From Treponemataceae bacterium (GTDB taxonomy: Bacteria; Spirochaetota; Spirochaetia; Treponematales; Treponemataceae), in assembly GCA_024413635.1 (NCBI GenBank), contig JAKSTT010000007.1, positions 1 to 34,478 on the forward strand: a DNA stretch of 34,478 bases. The letters run 5' to 3'. A model generated the notes under the pieces. The model had not been told where the DNA came from. It made no database searches and saw only the letters and a list, made by a program, of their open reading frames with translations. Made by a program: the position numbers and the translations under genes. Each line of letters begins with the position of its first letter. The first letter of the stretch is position 1. This document shows positions 1 through 8,055 of this stretch, piece by piece.

Positions 1-3
1 GTT

Positions 4-31
4 AAGATTACTGCTCCGCAGTAATCTTTTT
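4..31 (+). terminator. Rho-independent terminator inside the tsaB 3' end
   Basis: An 11-bp perfect stem (4-14 with 18-28) has a 3-nt loop and runs into a short T tract on the plus strand. The stem covers the last codons and stop of tsaB, so it probably ends a plus-strand gene lying left of the window. The T tract is only five bases, and there is none on the minus-strand side within the window. Confidence 0.55.
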
Positions 32-700
32 GATATAGGCCTCCTCAGCTTCACTGGGGCGGATGTATACCGGACCGTCGTAATCGGCAAGACCAGGTTC
101 TCCTGCCGCAAACTTCTTTTCGGCAAGGGCTAGGAGCTGGGTACCGCAATCAACAGTAACAGCAGGCAGGTATGAAATATCGTATTCAGGATGATTTTCC
201 CGTACCAGTTCTACAAAGTATTCAGAATCTATACCTACAGCCAGTGCATGTTCTTCTTTATCCACACCGCTGAGAACGGCTTCTAAGGGGCCATCCTGAG
301 GTTCCTGGCATAATTCTCCACTTCTATAGATTGCGCCGTACCAGCGGTCTTTTTTTGCGTCTATAACGGGAATTACGGCACCTTTCCAGCTGGCAAACGG
401 GTAGGCCAGAGCTTCAAGAGTCGGAATACCGTACAGCGGGATATTGAATGCCAGTTCCAGGGCTTTTAAGGCAGCAAAACTTAACCGCAATCCGGTAAAA
501 GTGCCAGGACCCAGCGCAAGTGCCATAAACTGCAGGTCTTTCGGCTCCAGTTCTACCAGTTTCAGTACGTTTTCAATACTTGGCAGCATCTGTTCACTCT
601 GATGCATGCCGATATCCAGTTTGAACTGGGCAAATTTATCATCGTTCCGTGCAGTAAACGTAATGCAGGGGGTGCTTGAATCAATGGCAAGTGCTTTCAT
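8..700 (-). CDS. tsaB: tRNA threonylcarbamoyladenosine biosynthesis protein TsaB
   Basis: TsaB is the inactive ASKHA-fold partner of TsaD in the complex that puts the threonylcarbamoyl group on A37 of tRNAs reading ANN codons. The N-terminus MKALAIDSSTPCITF matches the phosphate-1 strand of the family, and the ALGPGTFTGLR motif near residues 63-73 is the hallmark TsaB segment. The 230 residues are a normal length. The gene lies 7 bp after tsaE, with AAGG about 5 nt before the ATG, so both come from one mRNA. Its last codons form one arm of a plus-strand terminator hairpin, which may constrain the C-terminal sequence. Cytoplasmic. The assignment is firm. Confidence 0.95.
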   Translation of the reverse strand: MKALAIDSSTPCITFTARNDDKFAQFKLDIGMHQSEQMLPSIENVLKLVELEPKDLQFMALALGPGTFTGLRLSFAALKALELAFNIPLYGIPTLEALAYPFASWKGAVIPVIDAKKDRWYGAIYRSGELCQEPQDGPLEAVLSGVDKEEHALAVGIDSEYFVELVRENHPEYDISYLPAVTVDCGTQLLALAEKKFAAGEPGLADYDGPVYIRPSEAEEAYIKKITAEQ

Positions 701-707
701 AATGGCC

Positions 708-1178
708 TTATTTTACAATGAATTTTGCGGCTTCGTCACTAAAGCCGGCGCGTTTTTCGTCCTCAAAATTGGTAAGTTCAATGTGACGGCTGCCGTCATC
801 CTGTGCCGTAAGCTTCAGGATAATGGTTTTTTTCGGCAGTTCTTCCATGATTTTTTCGCTCCATTCAATAATGGAAACGCCTTTCCCATAGAGCATGTCT
901 TCGGTTCCAAGATTGATGAAATCTTCAGTACTGTCCAGACGGTATACATCCATGTGGTACAGTGGCAGTCTGCCTTCATATTCGCTGATAAGGGTAAAAG
1001 TAGGGCTGGTAACGGTTTCTTCTACGCCCAATGACTGGGCAATGCCCTTTGTAATGGTTGTTTTGCCGGCTGCAAGGGTGCCCTGCATTGCAATGATGTC
1101 ACCGGGCTTCAGGTATTTTCCAAGGATTGAACCAAGTTCAATGGTTTCTTCGCGGGTATTGGTATGAAGTGTAATCAA
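708..1178 (-). CDS. tsaE: tRNA threonylcarbamoyladenosine biosynthesis ATPase TsaE
   Basis: TsaE is the P-loop ATPase that turns over the TsaB-TsaD complex during t6A synthesis. The Walker A motif GTLAAGKTT lies near residues 33-41, and SPTFTLISEY near residues 58-67 is a typical family segment, followed by HMDVYRL. The best start is TTG at 1178, directly after the TAA of the upstream gene, with AAGGAAG about 10 nt before it. No ATG fits the family N-terminus, which begins just before the conserved TIELG segment. The 156 residues are normal length. The position between a small unknown gene and tsaB indicates one operon. Confidence 0.93.
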   Translation of the reverse strand: MITLHTNTREETIELGSILGKYLKPGDIIAMQGTLAAGKTTITKGIAQSLGVEETVTSPTFTLISEYEGRLPLYHMDVYRLDSTEDFINLGTEDMLYGKGVSIIEWSEKIMEELPKKTIILKLTAQDDGSRHIELTNFEDEKRAGFSDEAAKFIVK

Positions 1179-1439
1179 TTAGGGAAGTCTTCCTTCGTAA
1201 TCCTCATTCAGAATCAGTTCTTTCAATTCTTTCAGAACCGGTAATAAAGGATAATCGAAGGAACCTTTAAATTCAATATCAATGGTCTTGGTTCCAAGAG
1301 GAGACATTTCGATAACGAATTCAATAGGCACAGTGGTAGTAACCAGTGGGAGTTCTATAACTGCATCGCCCAGGAACGTCTTGCGGTAATAAATGAATGT
1401 TTCGTCACGCATGACGTTCTTTAGTCCTATTACTTTCAT
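1179..1439 (-). CDS. Small conserved-type protein of unknown function
   Basis: I do not recognise this 86-residue protein. The start at 1439 (MKVIGLKNVMRDETF) is chosen because AAAGGA stands about 12 nt upstream; an open frame continues 13 codons further but has no ribosome site. It is rich in beta-prone residues with alternating valine, isoleucine and threonine (about residues 25-60), followed by a short leucine-rich helix, and has no signal peptide or membrane segment. It directly abuts the TTG start of tsaE, so the two are probably translationally coupled. Its place between the PilZ gene and tsaE appears, from memory, to be kept in other treponemes. Confidence 0.75.
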   Translation of the reverse strand: MKVIGLKNVMRDETFIYYRKTFLGDAVIELPLVTTTVPIEFVIEMSPLGTKTIDIEFKGSFDYPLLPVLKELKELILNEDYEGRLP

Positions 1440-1528
1440 ACTATCAACTCTATCCTTTGTGGAATAGGACGTCAACAAAACGGTCAGAACAGCCCGTATA
1501 CCGTTATTTTTTCTTAAAAGTCGGTAAC

Positions 1529-2623
1529 TTATCCTAAGTAGTCGTATACTTTGGAGAAAATCTTGTTACGGGTACGCTTGCTTACTTTGATGAATACAAT
1601 GTGCAGTACGAAAGAGCGGTTATCCTTAACGGGATCTGTTGCAACAATCAGTCCGGTAACACCGTCTTCTTCAAGAGCGTCAATCTTGATGCGCAGGTGG
1701 ATATACTGCTGCTGCTTGATATTCATGGGTGTTTCAATACTGCATCCCCCGGCAGAAAGTTCAATCAGTTTACCGGGATATTTCCGGTCAAGGGGAGTGT
1801 AGGTAATATCGGCAGTTTTACCGGGACCACCGGCTGTTACTTTTACAGCAGAGAATGAACACATGTTGTTCATGGGAATACGCTTGAACTGACGGCGCTG
1901 GTACCGCATCAGGTTGTTGCAGTGGGTAACGACCAGTTCACCGTTTCCCGTAGTGTTCTGGTACCGGATGACACGCACGTATCCCAGATATGCCGTATTC
2001 ATTTTTGTCTGATACAGAAGGCAGATTTTACTCAGTTCAGTAGGCCGTATCTGATTGTTTCTTATGTCATGGGGAATGGAAAGTACCATTTCATCCCTGG
2101 TCTGACTGATCATGTTGATCTGGTACTGTTCTTTGGTGTCAGCAATATAAAAAAGGGAAGATCCTTCCGGAATGGCGGTTGTTGATGAAATGTTGTACTG
2201 GTTTTTCCGTACATTGTCGCACTTCTGGCGGATAGAAAACAGCAGGCTCAGCTGGTCCTGAATCATTTCATCAGAAGCTGCCTGGCCGGAAATTTCATAA
2301 TACCGGGTATTAAAAAAATCATCAGAAAACTGTTCAAAACGCAGGTGGTATTCCAGGTTAGGTACTTTTCTGCCGCGGCACAGGGTCCAGAGAAACTCAC
2401 GTTCAGAATTACTCAAGCCGTAAATCTGTTCCAGGTGGCGCATGGTGGTAAGGTTGGTGATTTTACGGGCCAGACGTTCTGTGCCTGTCTGGTTCCGCTT
2501 GATTGATTTCAGGACAACATTCAGTACCAGGATTGCTGCACTGATGGCAGCTGCAGCAAAAACAAAGATATAATTGGATATATCCTGCCGTGCTTCAAGG
2601 GGAGTTACAAAAAGCCACAGCAT
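1529..2623 (-). CDS. Membrane-anchored PilZ-domain protein, probable c-di-GMP receptor
   Basis: This 364-residue protein has one hydrophobic N-terminal segment (about residues 17-38, FVFAAAAISAAILVLNVVL) followed by a basic stretch, then a long helical cytoplasmic middle part and a C-terminal PilZ domain (about 235-360). The two c-di-GMP contact motifs are visible: RQFKR for RxxxR, and ELSAGG for the D/NxSxxG motif, with glutamate replacing the usual first residue. PilZ proteins bind c-di-GMP and often act on motility. The start codon overlaps the TGA of the upstream gene by one base (TGATG). Position downstream of fliD suggests a flagellar or motility role by inference. The ligand is predicted, not shown. 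Confidence 0.85.
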   Translation of the reverse strand: MLWLFVTPLEARQDISNYIFVFAAAAISAAILVLNVVLKSIKRNQTGTERLARKITNLTTMRHLEQIYGLSNSEREFLWTLCRGRKVPNLEYHLRFEQFSDDFFNTRYYEISGQAASDEMIQDQLSLLFSIRQKCDNVRKNQYNISSTTAIPEGSSLFYIADTKEQYQINMISQTRDEMVLSIPHDIRNNQIRPTELSKICLLYQTKMNTAYLGYVRVIRYQNTTGNGELVVTHCNNLMRYQRRQFKRIPMNNMCSFSAVKVTAGGPGKTADITYTPLDRKYPGKLIELSAGGCSIETPMNIKQQQYIHLRIKIDALEEDGVTGLIVATDPVKDNRSFVLHIVFIKVSKRTRNKIFSKVYDYLG

Positions 2624-3216
2624 CAGTTGAATTCCTTTATTGATTCAATAAACTGATCCAGACGTGGTTTCAGTTCCCATTCTGCCAGGTCTCCGGTCAG
2701 TACGGTATCTCCTGATTTCAAAGCCTCTTCAAACTGGTTCAGGATCGGTGAAAAATCCTTCAGGTAATCCTGAAAATTCAGGTTTGAAAACTGCAGGGAC
2801 TGAAAGCGTGCAGGAAACAGACTGCTGAGGGCTGCCAGCTGGCACATGGAATCAAAGCTGTCGGCAAACCGTTTCAGGATTTCTGCAACTTCACCGTCTT
2901 TGTGGTGCTGCAGGAGTACGGGAATCTGTTCCAGTTTTGCAGAGATTTCAGTTACCGGTGCTTCCAGGTCTTTCAGACTGACAACAATATCGTCCTGCTG
3001 AACCGTGGTAATCTGCATGGCATCAACAGTGTCCAGTGACATGCTGTAACACTTTTCAATCTCTTCTGCAGGAACGGTTTCACCGTTTATCTGGATGTGT
3101 ACGATAGTAGCATTGTTTTCTTCTGCAAGGGTTTCAATCTGATCAAGAACCTGGCCGGCATTGGTTTCGTTCTCAAGAGTAAAGTCAAGTTCGTGTCCGT
3201 TAAGATATACTTTCAT
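2623..3216 (-). CDS. Unknown acidic cytoplasmic protein in the flagellar cluster
   Basis: I do not recognise this 197-residue protein. The N-terminus (MKVYLNGHELDFTLENE) reads like a small beta-grasp-type fold with repeated hydrophobic strands to about residue 75. The rest is helical, acidic and leucine-rich (about residues 85-195). There is no signal peptide or membrane helix. A GGAGC ribosome site precedes the ATG. It sits 86 bp after fliD and overlaps the PilZ gene by one base, so a role connected to flagellar assembly or to the PilZ receptor is a reasonable guess from position only. Confidence 0.8.
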   Translation of the reverse strand: MKVYLNGHELDFTLENETNAGQVLDQIETLAEENNATIVHIQINGETVPAEEIEKCYSMSLDTVDAMQITTVQQDDIVVSLKDLEAPVTEISAKLEQIPVLLQHHKDGEVAEILKRFADSFDSMCQLAALSSLFPARFQSLQFSNLNFQDYLKDFSPILNQFEEALKSGDTVLTGDLAEWELKPRLDQFIESIKEFN

Positions 3217-3302
3217 GTATTATGTGCTCCTGTTCAGATTTTTATATACACAGATATTGTACCGCAAATTACCAAAAATAAAAGAGTGCAGCAGCAATAT
3301 CA

Positions 3303-5351
3303 TTAATTGCTTCTGTTATTCTGGTTGGTAAAGTTCGTTATGGTATCTGACTGTGATTCCAGATTGTTCAGGGTAGATTCCATGGAACCGAACTGTCTTT
3401 TGTACTGCAGTTCTTTGGCTGCAAGCTGATCTTCCAGTTTATCAATTTTTGTTTCGCTGGCTTTGATTTTCGTATCCAGACCGGAAATACGGTTCGGAAT
3501 AATACCGCCGGTCTGTACGTACGCCTGCAGGTTCTGCTGCATCATGTAGGCAATACCGGTATCGATAATCAGGTCACCGTCAGAATCAAATCCCATCAGG
3601 TCACGGATGTCGTCGATGTTTGATTCCAGCATTTCATCCAGTTTTTTCTCATCAATTTCCAGATAGCCGCGAAGACGGGCTGCAGAATAAGCTGTGCTGC
3701 CGGTTGAGGCATTGGTGCTGATACCGATCTGACTCAGCATGGAAATGTCAGAACCTTCTTTCCGGTACGTGCCTGACATAATGCGCTGCAGGGCATTTTT
3801 GCTGGAATTGAGGGTCTGGTCCGCCATGAACATACCCAGATGTTTTGCTGCGGCTTCCCGTTCGTCATCGGTAAAATATTCAACTTCATCAATGATTTCC
3901 TGCTTGTTCTGGGTCAGGATATTGATTTCAGTCATAACATCGTTGTAATTTGCCACCAGTTTGATCAGGGCTTCTTTAGAAGCTTCCGTATCCGGCTTAA
4001 TGGTAATCTTTGCCTGACGTTCAGTGGGCTGATACAGATTCAGTGTTACATCAGGCACAATGTCGTCAATTTTATTGGTACTGCGGGTCATGGTGATGCC
4101 TTCGTATTTTACACGGGCATCATCTGCCACGGTGATGGGATGTACCGGTTCATAACCGCTGGTGCCGGAAGTTCTTTCCAGTACTGTCGGTGAAGTAAAA
4201 TATACGGTTTTCATTGAATTATTGTTTTTGATGACAATAGATTCTGCACCGGGATATTTTTCCGTATTGATGGAATAAGTCTGTTCTGCGTTATCGGAAC
4301 TGATGGGGTCAAGGGCAATCAGTCCGTCTTTTGTTTTCAGGAATACCACAGAGTTGTCTTCATCAATCTGAATTGATGGAGGCAGTTCAACCGGTTCTGG
4401 AGTAGTTTTTGCTATCTGGTATTCTGAAGAATCGTTGTATACGATGATGCCGCGGTACTGAATCATGCCGGTATCAGGCATGACAGGTTCATTTGCAGAA
4501 TCTGCAGTGCCATTGATGGTTTCATCAGTTTCAGCTGTTGCTGTCTGTGGATTTTCAAGGGTAACGGTAAAGGTAATGTCACTGTTGTCTTTTGCTTTAG
4601 AAGGTAAATCAAGGGTAAAACCGCTTTTGGCAGGAACCGTTACCATATTGTCCTGTATTTTTACCTGCTTGAAAGAGAGTCCGTCAGTTTTGCTGTAGTC
4701 ATTCAGTTTAGTACCAAAGGAAGTTTCGCTTCCTTTGCTGCGCTGGAGCATTTCAGTATCCAGGGCCAGATCCAATGCTGCATCAGAAAAAGTAAGGGTA
4801 TTTTCCTTTCCGGTTTTCAGGGATTCAATGAGCAGTGCTTTGGAACTGCTGGAAACTCCGATAAGTGAAGCCTTTACGGTTTCACCGCCACGACGGTTCA
4901 GGGACGTAACAAAGTCTGCTACTTTTCCGCCTTTCCATTTGAATGAAATGGTTTTTTCATTGACGGTAAAGGAATAGGTACCGGCAGGTACTTCAAAGTC
5001 CTTATCAATTTCTTTTGAAAGAAAACGGTCGGCGGTAGCAATGTTCTCAACAGAAATGTTGAAACTTTCGATGGTGGCATTGCGGGCAGGAGATGCGGTT
5101 ATGGAAGCTTCATCAGAAGATTCTGCCAGTTTATTGTTGAAGGGATTGTCAAAGGAATAAAGGGTACGGCATGATTCCCGCAGCTGTGACATAACGCGGT
5201 TAACGCCACGCCAGGTATTCTGCTGGTCCTTTAAGGATTCCAGGTTCTGTTCTTCCCGGGTCAACGGAATACGTTCTGCTTCCATCAGTTTAGCGATGGT
5301 GTCATTGGTTCCGTATTTGCTGTTTACTCCGGGAATACTGATATCTGCCAT
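3303..5351 (-). CDS. fliD: Flagellar filament cap protein FliD (HAP2)
   Basis: FliD forms the cap under which flagellin subunits fold at the growing filament tip, here inside the periplasm as in all spirochaetes. The N-terminus MADISIPGVNSKYG is the typical FliD_N start, followed by a coiled-coil stretch (about 25-65). The C-terminal FliD_C part includes LVANYNDVMTEI near 470 and ends in a long coiled coil (about 620-670) with ASETKIDKLEDQLAAKE. At 682 residues it is longer than enterobacterial FliD, with a large variable middle domain of beta-rich sequence. It follows flaG by 31 bp. No clear Shine-Dalgarno precedes the ATG; the leader is pyrimidine-rich. Confidence 0.93.
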   Translation of the reverse strand: MADISIPGVNSKYGTNDTIAKLMEAERIPLTREEQNLESLKDQQNTWRGVNRVMSQLRESCRTLYSFDNPFNNKLAESSDEASITASPARNATIESFNISVENIATADRFLSKEIDKDFEVPAGTYSFTVNEKTISFKWKGGKVADFVTSLNRRGGETVKASLIGVSSSSKALLIESLKTGKENTLTFSDAALDLALDTEMLQRSKGSETSFGTKLNDYSKTDGLSFKQVKIQDNMVTVPAKSGFTLDLPSKAKDNSDITFTVTLENPQTATAETDETINGTADSANEPVMPDTGMIQYRGIIVYNDSSEYQIAKTTPEPVELPPSIQIDEDNSVVFLKTKDGLIALDPISSDNAEQTYSINTEKYPGAESIVIKNNNSMKTVYFTSPTVLERTSGTSGYEPVHPITVADDARVKYEGITMTRSTNKIDDIVPDVTLNLYQPTERQAKITIKPDTEASKEALIKLVANYNDVMTEINILTQNKQEIIDEVEYFTDDEREAAAKHLGMFMADQTLNSSKNALQRIMSGTYRKEGSDISMLSQIGISTNASTGSTAYSAARLRGYLEIDEKKLDEMLESNIDDIRDLMGFDSDGDLIIDTGIAYMMQQNLQAYVQTGGIIPNRISGLDTKIKASETKIDKLEDQLAAKELQYKRQFGSMESTLNNLESQSDTITNFTNQNNRSN

Positions 5352-5382
5352 ACATTACGGGTCAAAAGAGCAGAGGAGAGGG

Positions 5383-5760
5383 TTAAATTTGCTGATCAAA
5401 AATCAGACCGATAGCCTCTTTAATGCGGATCTGCATTGTCTGAATCTCTTCTGACGGAATCTCCTTAATTACCTTATCGGTAGAAGGATCAACCACCTTT
5501 ACAACCACCTTGCCTAACTGTTCGTTGACATTGAACTGCAGTTTGGTTCCCAGGTTGTTGGTCAGACTCTGGATCTGTTCGATCTGTGCTTTTACTTTCT
5601 GTGTTTCTTGAGAAATCTGAGCTACAGAGTCTTTCATTTCTTCATTGACTGGAGAAACAGGTACTGCGGCTTTTGTTTCAGCTTTGTTAGTGCGAGGAGA
5701 TGGTGTGTTTTTCTGGCCTTCCGTGGCCGTATTCTGCCCGATGTTACTGATAGTGATCAT
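5383..5760 (-). CDS. flaG: Flagellar protein FlaG
   Basis: FlaG family proteins are small, act with flagellin and FliD, and influence filament length. The conserved C-terminal half is clear: LQFNVNEQLGKVVVKVVDP, then IKEIPSEEIQ, close to the family signature. The N-terminal 45 residues are low-complexity and polar. The start at 5760 is chosen because AAGGAGG lies 5-6 nt upstream; a longer open frame would begin 22 codons earlier without support. The resulting 125 residues match the family. It lies 31 bp before fliD and after a strong terminator, so flaG-fliD may have its own promoter or depend on read-through from flagellin. Confidence 0.93.
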   Translation of the reverse strand: MITISNIGQNTATEGQKNTPSPRTNKAETKAAVPVSPVNEEMKDSVAQISQETQKVKAQIEQIQSLTNNLGTKLQFNVNEQLGKVVVKVVDPSTDKVIKEIPSEEIQTMQIRIKEAIGLIFDQQI

Positions 5761-5795
5761 GGGCTCCTCCTTGGAATATCCCTTTCCAATATGAG

Positions 5796-5834
5796 AAAAA
5801 AAAGAGAAATCGAAAGGGGGGCGCACCCCTTTCG
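5796..5834 (-). terminator. Rho-independent terminator after the downstream flagellin gene
   Basis: A 9-bp perfect stem (5811-5819 with 5826-5834, GC-rich near the loop) has a 6-nt loop. On the minus strand it is followed by a T-rich tract containing eight consecutive T (5803-5796). It lies 72 bp beyond the flagellin stop codon and just before the flaG ribosome site, so it would separate abundant flagellin mRNA from flaG-fliD expression. Confidence 0.85.
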
Positions 5835-5905
5835 AAATCCAAAAAACTACCTGGTTAAAAAGATGACATCCAGAAATCTCTTTAAGAAGGTTTTTTCAAT
5901 GCGTA

Positions 5906-6757
5906 TTAGCGCAGGAGGCTCAGTACGTTCTGTGACTGAGTATTAGCCTGAGCGAGCATTGCAGCGCCAGACTGTTCAAGAATCTGGTTTCTGGTGAACT
6001 CTACAATTTCAGAAGCCATATCGGTGTCGCGAATGGTTGATTCAGCTGCCTGCAGGTTTTCTGCGGCAATGGCAATACCATTAGAAGCCATTTCAAAACG
6101 GTTCTGGTATGCACCAAGATCTGCACGCTGTTTAGTAACAGTTTTCAGAGCTTCATCAATAGTCGCAATAGCCAGGTTTGACAGTTCAGGATCTGCAATT
6201 GAGATTCTTTCATCTGCATCACCCTGGTTACCGGTAAGTCCCAAAGTAGTAGCGGTCATTGCTTCAATGAATACGCGTTCATTCTGGTCAACATTAGCAC
6301 CAATCTGGAACTGCATAACGCGTTCTGCATCTTTTCCGAAAGCACCGGTAAGCATGTTCATACCGTTGAACTGTGCCTGTGAGGCAACGCGGTCAACTTC
6401 GGCAACAAGCTGAGAAACTTCAACCTGAATCTGCATGCGGTCTTCATCTGAGTAGATACCGTTTGCAGACTGTACTGCCAGTTCACGAATACGCTGTAAA
6501 ATGTCGGTGGTTTCCTGCAGGTAACCTTCGGTTGCCTGGATGAAAGATACGCCGTTATTGATATTCTTCTGTGCCATGTTCAGACCGCGGATCTGTGAGC
6601 GCATTTTTTCAGATACTGCAAGACCTGAAGCGTCATCACCAGCGCGGTTAATTCTCTGACCAGAACTGAGCTTTTCCATGCTTACTTTCATTTCGTCGCC
6701 GGTTGAACCCAGAGTACGATTAGCATACATGGCGCTCATGTTGTGATTAATTACCAT
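5906..6757 (-). CDS. flaB: FlaB-type flagellar filament core flagellin
   Basis: This is a core subunit of the periplasmic flagellar filament. The start [14 protein letters not shown] is the standard spirochaetal FlaB N-terminus and has GGAGGG 7 nt upstream. The N-terminal D0/D1 helices contain [19 protein letters not shown] (about 28-46), and the C-terminal helix ends in [17 protein letters not shown]. The 283 residues are near the usual 285-286, with no D2/D3 domain. It is strongly similar to the neighbouring flagellin at 7131-7991 at both ends but differs in the middle (about residues 130-200). FlaB subunits are not secreted by a signal peptide. Which numbered paralogue this is cannot be decided here. 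Confidence 0.96.
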   Translation of the reverse strand: MVINHNMSAMYANRTLGSTGDEMKVSMEKLSSGQRINRAGDDASGLAVSEKMRSQIRGLNMAQKNINNGVSFIQATEGYLQETTDILQRIRELAVQSANGIYSDEDRMQIQVEVSQLVAEVDRVASQAQFNGMNMLTGAFGKDAERVMQFQIGANVDQNERVFIEAMTATTLGLTGNQGDADERISIADPELSNLAIATIDEALKTVTKQRADLGAYQNRFEMASNGIAIAAENLQAAESTIRDTDMASEIVEFTRNQILEQSGAAMLAQANTQSQNVLSLLR

Positions 6758-6764
6758 AATTATA

Positions 6765-6802
6765 CCCTCCGTTGTAAGGAAAAGAACAATCCGTGTTCTT
6801 TT
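6765..6802 (-). promoter_or_regulatory. Putative CsrA-binding leader of the downstream flagellin mRNA
   Basis: On the minus strand an 8-bp perfect hairpin (6802-6795 with 6787-6780) presents a 7-nt loop ACGGATT. The loop GGA (6792-6790) is 19 nt upstream of the Shine-Dalgarno GGAGGG (6770-6765). A GGA in a hairpin loop paired with a second GGA in the ribosome site about 20 nt away is the known two-site layout by which a CsrA dimer represses flagellin translation. Binding is inferred from layout only; csrA and fliW are not in the window. Confidence 0.55.
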
Positions 6803-7130
6803 ATTTCCTGCTGTACGTCCGGGCAACTGCTGGTTTTAAGCGCCAGCCAGCAGCTGATTCAGTCCCTACAACAGGAGCAGAGGCGCTTGAAAAGGGCAGG
6901 CCTGTTCAAGAAAGCTTCCGCTTCTGTTGCCACGTACATGGAAGGTATATATGTCAAAGATCAATGCAATGCAGGGAAGTGAGAATTCCGGTACACTGCC
7001 AGACACGACTGAATTCGTGCAGTTTTTGATAGTGTAATGAACGGATTTGAATCTGTGAGAAAAGAAAGAAAACCGTTCAACAGTATGCGGAGTGCCGCAA
7101 AGACACTCACACATACTGAATTATAATACA
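6803..7130. other. Flagellin intergenic region with no convincing gene
   Basis: This space between the two flagellin genes has open frames on both strands, but none has a good start, ribosome site or recognisable protein. It holds several short inverted repeats (for example 6827-6833 with 6847-6853, and 7038-7044 with 7073-7079). I found no clear sigma-28 promoter in it. A TTGACA (minus strand, 6957-6952) has no matching -10 at normal spacing. How the downstream flagellin gene is transcribed is therefore unresolved. Confidence 0.5.
7081..7118 (-). terminator. Nested hairpin downstream of the upstream flagellin gene
   Basis: A 7-bp outer stem (7081-7087 with 7112-7118) encloses a 5-bp inner stem (GAGTG with CACTC) and a 9-nt loop. 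It starts 13 nt after the flagellin stop codon. The sequence after it on the minus strand is T-rich but interrupted, so it could be a weak terminator or a 3'-end stabilising structure. Confidence 0.4.
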
Positions 7131-7991
7131 CTATCTGAGCAAAGACAATACATTCTGAGAAGATGTATTTGCCTGAGCCAGCATTGCAGTTCCAGCCTGA
7201 GCCAGTACAGAGTTCTTGGTGAACTCTACCATCTGTGATGCCATATCAGTATCGCGGATACGGCTTTCAGATGCCTGCAGGTTTTCAGCAGCAACGTTGA
7301 TACCATCAACAGTCATTTCAAGACGGTTCTGGTATGCACCAAGGTCAGCACGCTGTTTGTTGATCTTTTTCAGTGCTTCATCAAGTGTACCGATTGAACG
7401 GTTGGCCTCGTCCGGGGTAGCCAGTGACATAACTTCTTCGTTTCCGATAGTTTTCAGTCCCAGAGAATCAGCAGTCATGGTGCCGATGAAAAGCTGTACA
7501 CGCTGGTCCATGTTGGCACCAATGTGGAACCACATAGAAGCGGTAATGTTGCCATTACCATCATCAGTAGCAAAGCGTCCGGTAAGCATATTCATACCGT
7601 TGAACTGAGCCTGTGATGCAATGCGGTCAACTTCAGCTACTAACTGAGATACTTCAACCTGAATCTGCATGCGGTCTTCATCAGAGTAGATACCGTTTGA
7701 AGACTGAACTGCCAGTTCGCGGATGCGCTGGATAACATCAGTGGTTTCAATCAGGTAACCTTCAGTAGCCTGAATGAAGCTGATACCATTCTGTGCATTC
7801 TTAGATGCCTGGTTTAAACCGCGGATCTGGCTGCGCATTTTTTCAGATACTGCAAGACCAGAAGCGTCGTCACCGGCACGGTTAATCCGTGAACCAGAAG
7901 AAAGTTTTTCCATATCCTTAGTCAGGGCGTGGTTTGTTACACCCAGAGTACGATTGGAATACATCGCTGTCATGTTGTGGTTGATGACCAT
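7131..7991 (-). CDS. flaB: FlaB-type flagellar filament core flagellin (second paralogue)
   Basis: This is the second FlaB core flagellin, 286 residues, the classic spirochaetal length. The start [14 protein letters not shown] has GGAGGA about 6 nt upstream; an open frame continues 24 codons upstream without support. The N-terminal [19 protein letters not shown] and C-terminal [17 protein letters not shown] segments mark the D0/D1 core. The middle includes an insert-like DDGNGN stretch (near residue 140) absent from the neighbour. Its leader carries a CsrA-like hairpin and sigma-28-like promoters. It is the first flagellin of the cluster in transcription order and diverges from a methyltransferase gene. 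Confidence 0.96.
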   Translation of the reverse strand: MVINHNMTAMYSNRTLGVTNHALTKDMEKLSSGSRINRAGDDASGLAVSEKMRSQIRGLNQASKNAQNGISFIQATEGYLIETTDVIQRIRELAVQSSNGIYSDEDRMQIQVEVSQLVAEVDRIASQAQFNGMNMLTGRFATDDGNGNITASMWFHIGANMDQRVQLFIGTMTADSLGLKTIGNEEVMSLATPDEANRSIGTLDEALKKINKQRADLGAYQNRLEMTVDGINVAAENLQASESRIRDTDMASQMVEFTKNSVLAQAGTAMLAQANTSSQNVLSLLR

Positions 7992-7997
7992 AATAGT

Positions 7998-8035
7998 TCC
8001 TCCATGGAAATGTCTAAGACAACATCCTTGTTGTC
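7998..8035 (-). promoter_or_regulatory. Putative CsrA-binding leader of the upstream flagellin mRNA
   Basis: On the minus strand a 6-bp perfect hairpin (8035-8030 with 8023-8018) has loop AAGGAT. Stem and loop together read ACAAGGATGT, which is identical to ten of the twelve positions of the known CsrA consensus RUACARGGAUGU, with GGA exposed in the loop. The Shine-Dalgarno GGAGGA (8003-7998) is 21 nt downstream of the loop GGA and gives the second site. This matches the two-site arrangement of the Bacillus subtilis hag leader. Confidence 0.65.
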
Positions 8036-8055
8036 CATTGTTAGAATGCACAAGA

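Noticed and set aside
6793-7114. Small open frames on both strands between the two flagellins
   Set aside because: They lack ribosome sites and have unlikely composition; the region fits a leader and spacer better.
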